Assembly: GCA_028692975.1 (NCBI GenBank)
Contig: JAQUWF010000001.1
Coordinates: 78,308-142,307 of the forward strand
From: Lachnospiraceae bacterium
Lineage (GTDB): Bacteria > Bacillota > Clostridia > Lachnospirales > Lachnospiraceae
Reading direction: 5' to 3'
DNA: 64,000 nucleotides
Both the position numbers and the translations under genes were made by a program. The notes under the pieces were generated by a model. It did no database searches, had not been told where the DNA came from, and saw nothing but the letters and a program-made list of their open reading frames with translations. Positions 15,872-24,541 of the stretch are shown one piece after another. Within the stretch, counting starts at the first letter, position 1; every line of letters starts with the position of its first letter.

Positions 15872-17059
15872 ATGATAAAAGAAAAAATGCTGGAAGAATT
15901 CCAGGAATTGTATGGCAGTACAGAAGGTGCGCGGGCTTATTTTGCGCCAGGGCGTGTGAATCTCATCGGGGAACACACGGATTATAATGGGGGCCATGTT
16001 TTTCCCTGTGCGCTTACCATGGGAACTTATGGAATCGCAAAAAAAAGGGCAGATAAGAAACTTCGTTTTTATTCCATGAATTTTGAGAAAAAAGGTGTTA
16101 TGGAAAGTTCGCTTGATGATCTGACACCGTCGAAAAACGGAGTGTGGATCGATTATCCAAAGGGCGTTATGTGGGCATTCCAGGGACGTGGCATGATGCT
16201 TCCCTGCGGGCTGGACATCCTGATTTACGGAAATATCCCAAACGGTTCGGGACTATCCTCTTCTGCTTCACTGGAAGTGCTGACCGGACTGATCCTGAAG
16301 GATATGTTTGATTTCCAGGTGTCTATGGTGGAGGTGGCGCAGATCGGCCAGTATTCGGAGAATAATTTTAACGGATGCAACTGCGGTATCATGGACCAGT
16401 TCGCCAGCGCCATGGGCAAGGCGGATCATGCCATCTTTCTGGATACCAATACGCTGAATTATGAATATGCGCCGGTGGTACTGAAAGACGAAAAAATTGT
16501 TATCACTAACAGCAAGGTAAAGCACAGTCTGGTGGATTCTGCATACAATGACCGGAGAAATGATAGTGAAGGCGCCCTGCGTGCATTGCAGAAGGTGACC
16601 GATATACAGACGCTGGGTGATCTGACCGAAGCAGAATTTGAGCAATATAAGGATGCGATCACGGATGCGGTGCAGCAGAAGCGTGCCAAACATGCAGTCT
16701 GTGAAAACCAGAGAACCATAAGAGCGGTGGAAGTGCTGCGGAAGGGGGATATTGAGACCTTCGGGACACTGATGAACCAGTCGCACATTTCCCTTCGGGA
16801 TGATTATGAAGTCTCCTGTGTGGAGGTGGATTTCCTGGTGGAAACAGCCTGGGAGCTGCCGGGAGTTTTAGGCTCACGTATTACTGGCGGCGGCTTTGGC
16901 GGATGTACCGTAAGTATTGTGAAAAATGATAAGGTGGAAGTTTTTATCCAGCAGCTGGGTGATGCTTACCGTGAAAGATATGGTCTGGAAGCCGAATTTT
17001 ATATGGCTGATGTGGGCGAGGGCGCGCATGTGCTGGCGGACTGGATTTGTGAAAAATAA
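15872..17059 (+). CDS. galK: galactokinase
   Basis: 395 residues, normal length for GalK (GHMP kinase): ATP + galactose to galactose-1-phosphate, first committed step of the Leloir pathway. The galactokinase signature GRVNLIGEHTDYNGG lies at 27-41, the ATP-binding GHMP motif PNGSGLSSSASLE at 123-135, and the third motif GSRITGGGFGGCT near the C-terminus. AAGGAG precedes the start. galT follows after 11 bp, so the two are co-transcribed. No galE is present in the window. Confidence 0.97.
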   Translation: MIKEKMLEEFQELYGSTEGARAYFAPGRVNLIGEHTDYNGGHVFPCALTMGTYGIAKKRADKKLRFYSMNFEKKGVMESSLDDLTPSKNGVWIDYPKGVMWAFQGRGMMLPCGLDILIYGNIPNGSGLSSSASLEVLTGLILKDMFDFQVSMVEVAQIGQYSENNFNGCNCGIMDQFASAMGKADHAIFLDTNTLNYEYAPVVLKDEKIVITNSKVKHSLVDSAYNDRRNDSEGALRALQKVTDIQTLGDLTEAEFEQYKDAITDAVQQKRAKHAVCENQRTIRAVEVLRKGDIETFGTLMNQSHISLRDDYEVSCVEVDFLVETAWELPGVLGSRITGGGFGGCTVSIVKNDKVEVFIQQLGDAYRERYGLEAEFYMADVGEGAHVLADWICEK

Positions 17060-17070
17060 GGGGGAATATC

Positions 17071-18564
17071 ATGTTATCAAAATATATCAGTGAACTGGTC
17101 CGCTACGGAATCGAAAGCGGCCTGACACCGGAGTGCGAAGGGATTTACACAAGAAATCTTTTGCTGGAGTTGTTTCAGGAACAGGATTACCAGGAGACAG
17201 AGCCGGACGAGAAGCCTATGGAACTGGAATATATTCTGAAAGGGCTTCTGGACGAAGCCTGCGCCAGAGGTATTATTACGGACAGCATCGTGTATCGGGA
17301 TCTGTTTGACACGAAGCTTATGAACTGTCTTATGCCGCGGCCCGGTCAGATACAGGAAAAATTCTGGAAAATCTATGAGGAATCGCCGGAGAAGGCCACA
17401 GATTATTATTATGATCTGAGCCAGAAAAGCGATTATATCCGCTCATACCGTGTGAAAAAGGACCAGAAATGGAAAGCACCGTCCGTGTATGGGGATATTG
17501 ACATTACCATCAATCTGTCCAAGCCGGAGAAGGACCCAAAGGCCATCGCGGCGGCACGGAATGTGAAGTCCGGAAGCTATCCAAAATGTCTTCTGTGCAT
17601 GGAAAACGAAGGCTATGCAGGTCATGTGAATCACCCGGCGAGGGAAAACCACAGGATCATTCCCATCACCATCAACGGTAGCGGCTGGGGATTCCAGTAT
17701 TCACCCTATGTGTATTATAATGAGCACTGCATCGTGCTAAATGGGGAGCATGTGCCCATGAAAATCCAGCGGGAAACCTTCCAGAAACTATTTGATTTTG
17801 TGGATCTGTTTCCACACTATTTCCTGGGTTCCAATGCGGATCTGCCCATCGTGGGCGGTTCGATCCTGAGCCACGATCATTTCCAGGGCGGGCATTATAC
17901 CTTCGCCATGGAGCAGGCACCTATGGAAAGTCAGGTGGTGATCCCGGGTTATGAAGACGTGGAGGCAGGTATCGTGAAATGGCCTATGTCCGTCCTGCGT
18001 ATCCGTGGGAAGAGTCGGGATCGTCTGGTAGAACTGGGCACGCATATTCTGGATAAATGGAGAGGCTACACAGACGAGGCGGCCTTTGTTTTTGCAGAAA
18101 CTGACGGCGAGCCGCACAACACGATCACACCCATTGCCCGCAAGAAAGATGATGTTTACGAGTTGGATCTTGTCCTGCGCAACAACATTACCACGAAGGA
18201 ACATCCGCTGGGCGTTTATCATCCTCATGCGGAGCATCACAACATCAAGAAGGAAAATATTGGTCTTATCGAGGTCATGGGGCTGGCCGTACTGCCGTCC
18301 AGACTGAAGGAAGAGATGGAGAGTGTCGCAGAATACCTGGTGACAGGAAAAGATATGCGGACCAATGAGAAGACAGAAAAACACGCCGACTGGGTGGATA
18401 CCTTCCGCGGAAATTACGAATTTACCACACAGGAAGGAACCATGGCAAGCCTGCGCACCGAGATAGGCAAAACCTTCGTAAGAGTCCTGGAAGACGCCGG
18501 TGTATTCAAATGCACAGACGAGGGGCGGGAGAATTTCAAGAGATTTATTGCAACAACTGTTTAG
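17071..18564 (+). CDS. galT: UDP-glucose--hexose-1-phosphate uridylyltransferase, class II
   Basis: 497 residues, the longer Firmicute (class II) GalT that differs from the E. coli ~350-residue type. It exchanges UMP between UDP-glucose and galactose-1-phosphate. Landmarks are KCLLCMENEGYAGH, the substrate block ENHRIIPITINGSGWGFQYSPYVYYNEHCIVLNGEH, and the HDHFQGG motif around GSILSHDHFQGGHYTF with the nucleophilic histidine region. It follows galK closely and ends at a strong terminator. Confidence 0.95.
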   Translation: MLSKYISELVRYGIESGLTPECEGIYTRNLLLELFQEQDYQETEPDEKPMELEYILKGLLDEACARGIITDSIVYRDLFDTKLMNCLMPRPGQIQEKFWKIYEESPEKATDYYYDLSQKSDYIRSYRVKKDQKWKAPSVYGDIDITINLSKPEKDPKAIAAARNVKSGSYPKCLLCMENEGYAGHVNHPARENHRIIPITINGSGWGFQYSPYVYYNEHCIVLNGEHVPMKIQRETFQKLFDFVDLFPHYFLGSNADLPIVGGSILSHDHFQGGHYTFAMEQAPMESQVVIPGYEDVEAGIVKWPMSVLRIRGKSRDRLVELGTHILDKWRGYTDEAAFVFAETDGEPHNTITPIARKKDDVYELDLVLRNNITTKEHPLGVYHPHAEHHNIKKENIGLIEVMGLAVLPSRLKEEMESVAEYLVTGKDMRTNEKTEKHADWVDTFRGNYEFTTQEGTMASLRTEIGKTFVRVLEDAGVFKCTDEGRENFKRFIATTV

Positions 18565-18584
18565 AGGTCAATTTGAATCAAATA

Positions 18585-18628
18585 AACCGATGGCATAGAC
18601 TTGTTATAGTCAGCCATCGGTTTTTTTT
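18585..18628 (+). terminator. terminator of galK-galT
   Basis: AACCGATGGC (18585-18594) pairs with GCCATCGGTT (18613-18622), followed by eight T (18621-18628). Confidence 0.95.
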
Positions 18629-18682
18629 AACCCATAGATCTGGATACTTTCCTGACTCAGACTTGTTATTTTGAAATTTTTG

Positions 18683-18734
18683 TTGACAAACTAGAATCTT
18701 GAACATATACTATTCCTATCGATTAAATAGGAAT
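18683..18734 (+). promoter_or_regulatory. promoter and palindromic operator of the CODH-like/ABC operon
   Basis: TTGACA (18683-18688), 17 bp, TATACT (18706-18711), then directly a perfect inverted repeat ATTCCTAT-N7-ATAGGAAT (18712-18734) covering the transcription start. A repressor bound there would block initiation. The regulator is not encoded nearby; an Rrf2-type (CymR/IscR-like) protein is one guess. Confidence 0.8.
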
Positions 18735-18753
18735 AAGGGGAGGAATAGATAAG

Positions 18754-20853
18754 ATGAGTAGTCAGGAACAACATAAAGGCGAACATCGACACAGAGCTAT
18801 CATAGGATTTGATAAAAATGGCATTCCTAAAGTGCTGGCTCCGGTGAAAGGCCATTCTCACAAACATGTAGATGAAAATGGAGTGGAATATGAGCATAGC
18901 CATGAGGATGTATTTACGGAAGATTATAGAGAAGCAGTGAGCGCATACCGCAAAACCTTTCCGTCCAAACAGCAGGTACTGGATCAGGTGCCGGATCCTG
19001 CTGTAAAAGAGATGATGCTGCATATGGAACAAATAGGAATGGATACGGCATTCGACCGATTTGATCAGCAAAAACCCCAGTGTGCATTCGGGCTGTCGGG
19101 CGTGTGCTGTAAAGTCTGCAATATGGGACCATGCCATGTATCGCCCAAAAGTCCCAAAGGGGTCTGTGGTGCAGATGCAGATCTGATCGTAGCGAGAAAT
19201 CTCCTGCGCAGTGCAGCAGCAGGTGTGGCACAGCATGGAATGCATGCCAGAGAAGTGATATTGATGTTGAAATGGGCTGCGCAGGGGAAACTGGATATCC
19301 CAATAGAAGGAGAATACAAAGTCCTTTCCATGGCGCAGGCTTATGGAATTCCTACAAAACACAGACAGTTCAAAAACATTGCCATAGAACTGGCCGATGT
19401 TTTACTGGAGGATCTGTCCAGAACGGAACCGGGGAAGTACCGGACCATTGAAGCTTGTGCTCCTGAGGAACGAAAACAGGTGTGGAAGGAGATGGATATA
19501 CTTCCCATCAGCGCCTATCACGAAGTGTTTGAAGCTTACCACAAAACGGGATGCGCTACGGATGGCGATTGGAAAAGTGTGATGCAGCAGTTTCTGCGGT
19601 GCGGGCTGGCATTTACCTTCAGCGGAGTGGTATCTACTTCCATTGCAACAGACGCCTTGCTTGGAGTTGGAGACAGAGTGACTTCAAAAATCAATATCGG
19701 AGCACTTAAAAAGGGTTACGTCAATATAGCAGTACATGGCCATTTGCCGGTTCTTGTAAGAGAAATCGTGAAAACGGGGTACAGTGAAAAGTATCAGAAG
19801 GCGGCCCGGGAAAAGGGGGCATTGGGTATTCAGTTTTATGGTATCTGCTGTTCGGGACTGTCTGCCATGTATCGGTATGAGGGCGTTATTCCCCTTTCCA
19901 ATGCAGTCAGTGCAGAACTGGTGCTGGGTACAGGCGCGTTTGATCTGTGGGTAGCAGATGTGCAGGAAGTATATCCGGCTATTATGGATGTGGCCCGATG
20001 CTATAAAACAACGGTAGTGACCACCAGTGATTCGGCCAGACTGCCCGGTGCAGAACATATTGGGTATGACCACCATCATTCCAATATCGGGGAGACGCAG
20101 CAGATTGCTGAAAAGATTGTAGAACGTGGAATCGAAAGCTTTGAAGCACGGAAGGGAATGCCGGTGTTTATTCCACCTTATGAAGTAGAAGCAGAAGTAG
20201 GCTTTTCAGTAGAATATCTGCATAAGCATTATGGCAGTATGCAGCCTCTGGCAGATGCAGTAAAGCGCGGGGATATTCTGGGTATTGTCAATATGGTAGG
20301 CTGCAATAATCCCAAAATTCTTTATGAAAAGGCGATTTTAGATGTGGCCGACGTGCTGCTGGAAAATAATGTGCTGATTATAACTAACGGATGTGCATCC
20401 TTTCCGTTGATGAAAACCGGATATTGTCAAACCTCGGAGACTGCTTATGCGCGATGCGGTGAGAAGTTAAAAGGGTTTCTTGCTCCGGATATGCCTCCGG
20501 TGTGGCACGTGGGAGAATGTATCGACAATGCAAGAACTTCGGGAATCTTTGCGGGAATCGCCGGGTTGGAGGGACGGAATCTTTATGAGATGCCCTTTGC
20601 CTTTGCTTCGCCGGAATGGTCCAATGAAAAGGGGATTGATGCAGCGCTGGGATTCCGGCTTATGGGCATCAACTCCTATCATTGTGTAGAAGCACCGATA
20701 CATGGATCAGCAAAGGTTATTGAATTTTTAAAGGAGACTACAAAAGAAACCTTTCATTCGGCTATGTACGTAGATGCGGATCCGAGGGCTCTGGGACAAA
20801 AAATTGTAGCAGATATTATAGAGAAGAGAAAGACTCTGGGATGGGCACTATAG
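18754..20853 (+). CDS. divergent anaerobic CO dehydrogenase catalytic subunit-like protein (CooS family)
   Basis: 699 residues versus about 640 in typical CooS. Roughly 70 extra N-terminal residues are His-rich (H7, H11, H13, H34, H36, H38, H48, H50). The cysteines for the B/D clusters are intact: C110, C118, C119, C122, C127, C138. Of the Ni-Fe-S C-cluster ligands, the HGH histidine (328-330), the GICC pair (365-366), C517 in GCNNPK, C547 in NGCAS and C589 in GECIDN are kept, as is the catalytic lysine K626 in SPEWSNEK. However, the cysteine of the usual D-x-Q-C motif is Glu405 (DVQE). Only two of the four His of the proton-tunnel helix remain (H161, H164). Family membership is certain; whether it oxidises CO is not. 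It heads an operon with an SsuABC-like transporter. Confidence 0.9.
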   Translation: MSSQEQHKGEHRHRAIIGFDKNGIPKVLAPVKGHSHKHVDENGVEYEHSHEDVFTEDYREAVSAYRKTFPSKQQVLDQVPDPAVKEMMLHMEQIGMDTAFDRFDQQKPQCAFGLSGVCCKVCNMGPCHVSPKSPKGVCGADADLIVARNLLRSAAAGVAQHGMHAREVILMLKWAAQGKLDIPIEGEYKVLSMAQAYGIPTKHRQFKNIAIELADVLLEDLSRTEPGKYRTIEACAPEERKQVWKEMDILPISAYHEVFEAYHKTGCATDGDWKSVMQQFLRCGLAFTFSGVVSTSIATDALLGVGDRVTSKINIGALKKGYVNIAVHGHLPVLVREIVKTGYSEKYQKAAREKGALGIQFYGICCSGLSAMYRYEGVIPLSNAVSAELVLGTGAFDLWVADVQEVYPAIMDVARCYKTTVVTTSDSARLPGAEHIGYDHHHSNIGETQQIAEKIVERGIESFEARKGMPVFIPPYEVEAEVGFSVEYLHKHYGSMQPLADAVKRGDILGIVNMVGCNNPKILYEKAILDVADVLLENNVLIITNGCASFPLMKTGYCQTSETAYARCGEKLKGFLAPDMPPVWHVGECIDNARTSGIFAGIAGLEGRNLYEMPFAFASPEWSNEKGIDAALGFRLMGINSYHCVEAPIHGSAKVIEFLKETTKETFHSAMYVDADPRALGQKIVADIIEKRKTLGWAL

Positions 20854-20863
20854 GAGAAAAAGG

Positions 20864-21814
20864 ATGAAGAAAAAGATAAGTTTATTACTAATTGCCGTGC
20901 TGCTGATAGGGGCATTGGCCGGATGTGGGAATTCAAAACAGGAAGAGACATCAAAACAACAGACAGAAAACACGGTTACGGTGAAAATCGGATACCTGCC
21001 GATTACACATGCATTGACTGTTTTGGAGGAAAAGGAACTGCTTGATCAGGAGAACAAAGGTGTAAAAATCGAACTTCAAAAGTTCAGTTCATGGACGGAC
21101 TTGACGGATGCTTTGAACTCTGGACAGATTGATGGAGCTTCGGTGCTTATTGAACTGGCTATGAATGCAGTCAGTCAGGGGATCGATCTTAAGGCAGTTG
21201 CTCTGGGCCATAGAGATGGAAATGTGATCGTTGTATCAGATGAGATAAAAGATACGGTGGATTTAAAGGGTAAGACCTTTGCTATTCCGTCGAACCAGTC
21301 TTCTCATAATATTTTGTTAAATGATATGCTGAAAACGGCAGGGATGAGTACAAGTGATGTGAACATTACACAGCTGTCACCATCAGAAATGCCTTCATCG
21401 CTGGCAAGCGGCGCTATTGACGGATATTGCGTTGCAGAACCATTTGGTGCGCAGGCTGTTGTACAGGGGTATGGTCATGTACTTTATCAATCAGAAAATC
21501 TGTGGGAAAATTCCCTCTGCTGTGCATTTGTACTCAACAACAGTTTTATCAAAGAACAGACAGAAGCGGCGGATACCATAATCACTGAATATACAAACGC
21601 AGGCAACAGGCTGGATGAAAAAACAGCAGCCACTGTTGCGGAAAACTATCTGGGACAGGACGAACAAACGCTGAAGGAATCCCTTAAATGGATCCATTAT
21701 GATGATTTGGCAATCACAAAAGAAGACTATAAAGTGCTGTCAGAAAAAATGGTCACTTATAAGATCAACGAAAATCCTCCTTCTTATGAAACATTTGTCT
21801 ATACACCGCAGTAG
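20864..21814 (+). CDS. ABC transporter substrate-binding lipoprotein, NMT1/SsuA-like
   Basis: 316 residues with signal peptide and lipobox LAGC (C21). The mature part is the NMT1/SsuA/NrtA fold (IGYLPITHALTVL, then SSWTDLTDALNSGQIDGASVL, and A-I-P-S-N-Q-S-S-H-N). Members bind sulfonates, nitrate/bicarbonate or thiamine pyrimidine precursors (ThiY). It follows the CODH-like gene after 10 bp with AGGAG before its start. Ligand undetermined: operon partner and the downstream thiamine genes pull in different directions. Confidence 0.88.
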   Translation: MKKKISLLLIAVLLIGALAGCGNSKQEETSKQQTENTVTVKIGYLPITHALTVLEEKELLDQENKGVKIELQKFSSWTDLTDALNSGQIDGASVLIELAMNAVSQGIDLKAVALGHRDGNVIVVSDEIKDTVDLKGKTFAIPSNQSSHNILLNDMLKTAGMSTSDVNITQLSPSEMPSSLASGAIDGYCVAEPFGAQAVVQGYGHVLYQSENLWENSLCCAFVLNNSFIKEQTEAADTIITEYTNAGNRLDEKTAATVAENYLGQDEQTLKESLKWIHYDDLAITKEDYKVLSEKMVTYKINENPPSYETFVYTPQ

Positions 21815-21826
21815 GAGGGATATAAG

Positions 21827-22591
21827 ATGGTAAAAACGATCAAGTATTGCGTTATATCCTTTGGGGCTCTTTTACTGTTATGGCAGATCCTTGTAACGGT
21901 TGCGGATATCAGCCCGGCCTTGTTTCCACCGCCGACGAAGGTGGTGGCAGCCTTTGGAGAATTATTAAAACACGGACTGAAAGGAAGTTCTTCTGATGTT
22001 GCCCTTATGGGACATATAGGAATCAGTATGGCCCGATTCCTGACAGGCTATATACTTGCAGTTGTAACTGCCATTTTAGCGGGTCTGATTCTTGGCTGCC
22101 TGCCGAGAGCCTTTGCATATGTTAATCCGGTGATTCAGCTTATCCGGCCCATTGCTCCGGTGGCATGGATGCCCTTTATTGTCCTGTGGTTTGGTATAGG
22201 GGATGTTCCCGCAGTTGTCATTATTTTTATTGCAGGATTTTTCCCGGTACTGCTATCCACTGTAGCAGCCGTACAGAATGTTGATGTGACCTATAGAAAA
22301 GTGGCTCAGAATTTTGGACTGTCAAAAATGGAAACCGTCAGAAAAATCATTTTTCCGGCAGCATTTACACAGATTATTCACAGCCTGAGGCTGGCACTTG
22401 GAACTTCATGGATTTTTCTTGTTTCCGGTGAGATGGTCGGCGCACAGTCCGGGCTGGGATTTCTGGTAATGGATGCAAAAAACTGTATGAGGCCAGATGC
22501 TCTTTTAGCAGTCATGATTACAATAGGAATTATTGGCTTTTTGCTGGACACCTGTATCCGGTTACTGGAAGGAGTCGTGAAATGTATATAG
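21827..22591 (+). CDS. ABC transporter permease, SsuC/TauC/ThiX-like
   Basis: 254 residues with about six membrane helices and the BPD_transp_1 core. The start (MVKTIKYCVISFGALLLLWQ) and the PPTKVVAAFGELLKHG stretch are typical of the nitrate/sulfonate/taurine permeases; the coupling loop reads AQNFGLSKMETVRKIIFPAAFTQI. The gene is 12 bp after the binding protein and overlaps the ATPase gene by 10 nt, so all three subunits are co-translated and form one importer. Confidence 0.9.
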   Translation: MVKTIKYCVISFGALLLLWQILVTVADISPALFPPPTKVVAAFGELLKHGLKGSSSDVALMGHIGISMARFLTGYILAVVTAILAGLILGCLPRAFAYVNPVIQLIRPIAPVAWMPFIVLWFGIGDVPAVVIIFIAGFFPVLLSTVAAVQNVDVTYRKVAQNFGLSKMETVRKIIFPAAFTQIIHSLRLALGTSWIFLVSGEMVGAQSGLGFLVMDAKNCMRPDALLAVMITIGIIGFLLDTCIRLLEGVVKCI

Positions 22592-23352
22592 AAGTAAAGG
22601 AAGTAGAAGTGCAATACACAGAGAAAAAAGAACAGGTAGATGTGTTGAAGAATATATCCCTTACGATAGAGCAGGGAGAATTTATCTGCCTCCTTGGGCC
22701 TTCAGGTTGTGGGAAATCCACACTCCTTGGAGCAATGGCCGGATTTCTGACTCCCACGAAAGGAACTGTTTACATCAAAGGGAAACCGGTGGAGCGGCCC
22801 TGTGCAGAATATGTGACGATTTTTCAAAACTACGGCCTGCTGCCATGGCGAACTGTGGAAAAGAATGTGGAACTGGGCCTGGAACGTATGATCAAATCCA
22901 GGGAAGACAGAGCACGGATTGCGATGAAATACATTGATCTGGTAGGGCTTTCCGGCAGTGAAAAGAAACATCCGGGGCAGTTATCGGGAGGGATGCAGCA
23001 AAGAGTCGCTATTGCCAGAGCCCTGGCAGTAGAACCGGAGATTCTTTTTATGGATGAACCTTTTGGCGCATTAGATGCAATAACCAGGATGAAATTGCAG
23101 GATGATCTTTTAAATATATGTCATGAAACTAAAAAAACAGTCATTTTTGTAACCCATGATATAGATGAAGCCACCTTTCTGGCAGATCGGATTGTTGTTA
23201 TGTCTGCCGATCCTGGGGAAATCAAAAATATTGTAAATATATCCATGCCTAAAAACAGAGATCGAACCAGCAGCAATTTTTTACGTGCAAGGGATAAAAT
23301 TTTTGATATATTTCATATGAAAAAGCCGGATACGGTAGAATATTATATTTAG
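22582..23352 (+). CDS. ABC transporter ATPase, SsuB/TauB/ThiZ-like
   Basis: 256 residues with Walker A GPSGCGKSTL, Q-loop FQNYGLLPW, signature LSGGMQQRVAIARAL, Walker B ILFMDEPFGALD and switch FVTHDIDEA, all as in nitrate/sulfonate importers. It is the last gene of the CODH-like operon; after it comes a 184-bp gap before the TPP riboswitch. No strong terminator is visible directly after the stop, so some read-through toward the riboswitch is possible. Confidence 0.92.
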   Translation: MYIEVKEVEVQYTEKKEQVDVLKNISLTIEQGEFICLLGPSGCGKSTLLGAMAGFLTPTKGTVYIKGKPVERPCAEYVTIFQNYGLLPWRTVEKNVELGLERMIKSREDRARIAMKYIDLVGLSGSEKKHPGQLSGGMQQRVAIARALAVEPEILFMDEPFGALDAITRMKLQDDLLNICHETKKTVIFVTHDIDEATFLADRIVVMSADPGEIKNIVNISMPKNRDRTSSNFLRARDKIFDIFHMKKPDTVEYYI

Positions 23353-23505
23353 TCCGTCTGAAAATCTCACAATAACACCAAGCCCTTCAAGCATAAAGAG
23401 CCATACCGGAATGCTGTATATTCCGCTGTACATGACTGATTTGCCTGGCGGATATTTTGGGATTTTGGGATTGTTGTAGCCGTTGTCTTGCAATCTCATT
23501 TGCAT
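23353..23505 (-). pseudogene. possible remnant of a membrane protein gene, minus strand
   Basis: Between the ATPase gene and the TPP riboswitch the minus strand reads about 50 codons from ATG 23505 with host-like codon use and protein-like composition (NNPKIPKYPPGKS, then the hydrophobic YSGIYSIPVWLFMLEGLG). The frame then runs antisense into the ATPase gene. There is no ribosome site and no recognised family, so a decayed fragment is more likely than a working gene. Low confidence. Confidence 0.25.
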
Positions 23506-23535
23506 TGTGCTACACTATGTGGGAAATAAAGAAAA

Positions 23536-23616
23536 AGGGTGCTCACTGGAAGTGGGCTGAGAGTAAGCTATTGCGCTTTAACCTTCAACCTGATTTGGAT
23601 AATGCCAACGTAGGGA
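23536..23616 (+). promoter_or_regulatory. TPP riboswitch (THI element)
   Basis: Conserved THI-box blocks in order: GGGTGC (23537-23542), GGCTGAGAG (23555-23563) and CCTGATTTGGATAATGCCA (23589-23607), followed by ACGTAGGGA. It is followed by a terminator and then thiM, so thiamine pyrophosphate binding should stop transcription of the salvage operon. Confidence 0.96.
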
Positions 23617-23637
23617 TATAAGGACAGAGTATTTGTG

Positions 23638-23679
23638 GACTGTAGGAATATCATATTGGTATTTCTGCAGTCTTTTTTT
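23638..23679 (+). terminator. TPP-controlled terminator
   Basis: A 15-bp stem (23638-23652 with 23658-23672, several G-T pairs, loop ATATT) followed by seven T (23673-23679), between the TPP aptamer and thiM. Confidence 0.9.
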
Positions 23680-23722
23680 GCGCGATCCCAGCACTGCACC
23701 TGTAGCAGAAAAGGAGAAGAAA

Positions 23723-24541
23723 ATGAAGAACTGTTTGGAAAATGTAAGAAAAAACACCCCGCTGGTACATAATATCACGAATTATGTAACGGTAAATGAT
23801 GTGGCGAATGCGCTGCTGGCTTGTGGGGGAAGTCCGATTATGTCGGATGACCAGAAAGATGTGGAGGATATCACCAGCATCTGCGGAGGGCTGAGTATCA
23901 ACATCGGAACGCTGAATCAAAATACCATTCCATCCATGTTTCTTGCCGGAAAACAGGCAAACAAACTGGGGCATAAAGTGCTGCTGGACCCGGTGGGAGC
24001 CGGAGCAAGCGCACTTCGCACAAACACAGCGCTGGACCTGTTAAAAGAGGTGAAATTTGATGTGATCCGCGGCAATATTTCCGAGATCAAGACACTTGCT
24101 TATGGGAGCGGAAGCACAAAGGGTGTGGATGCAGATATGGCGGATGCCGTGACCGAGGACACTTTGGATGCTGCGGTAAAATTCGTCAAAGAATTGTCTG
24201 GAAAAATGGGATGTATTATTGCAGTTACAGGAGCCATCGATCTGGTAAGTGACAGTGAGACCTGTTATGTGATCCGCAACGGACGTAAGGAAATGGGAAG
24301 AATAACGGGAACGGGATGCCAGCTGTCCGCCGTCATGACGGCTTATCTGGTGGCGAACCCGGATCATATGCTGCAGGCGGCGGCTGCTTCCGTATGTGCC
24401 ATGGGACTGGCCGGAGAGATCGGATGGAGCCATATGTGCCCGCAGGATGGCAATGCTACTTACCGCAACCGAATCATAGACGCCATCTACAACATGGATG
24501 GGGAAACGCTGGAAAAAGGAGCAAAGTATGAAGTGCGATAA
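23723..24541 (+). CDS. thiM: hydroxyethylthiazole kinase
   Basis: 272 residues from ATG 23723, which has AAGGAG 6 nt upstream; the longer frame to 23633 runs into the terminator and is not translated sense. ThiM phosphorylates 4-methyl-5-(2-hydroxyethyl)thiazole for thiamine salvage. Typical elements are the N-terminal PLVHNITNYVTVNDVANALLACGG, SPIMS, the DPVGAGAS loop, and the GRITGTGCQLSA phosphate loop with its cysteine. First gene of the TPP-controlled operon; overlaps thiE by 14 nt. Confidence 0.97.
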   Translation: MKNCLENVRKNTPLVHNITNYVTVNDVANALLACGGSPIMSDDQKDVEDITSICGGLSINIGTLNQNTIPSMFLAGKQANKLGHKVLLDPVGAGASALRTNTALDLLKEVKFDVIRGNISEIKTLAYGSGSTKGVDADMADAVTEDTLDAAVKFVKELSGKMGCIIAVTGAIDLVSDSETCYVIRNGRKEMGRITGTGCQLSAVMTAYLVANPDHMLQAAAASVCAMGLAGEIGWSHMCPQDGNATYRNRIIDAIYNMDGETLEKGAKYEVR

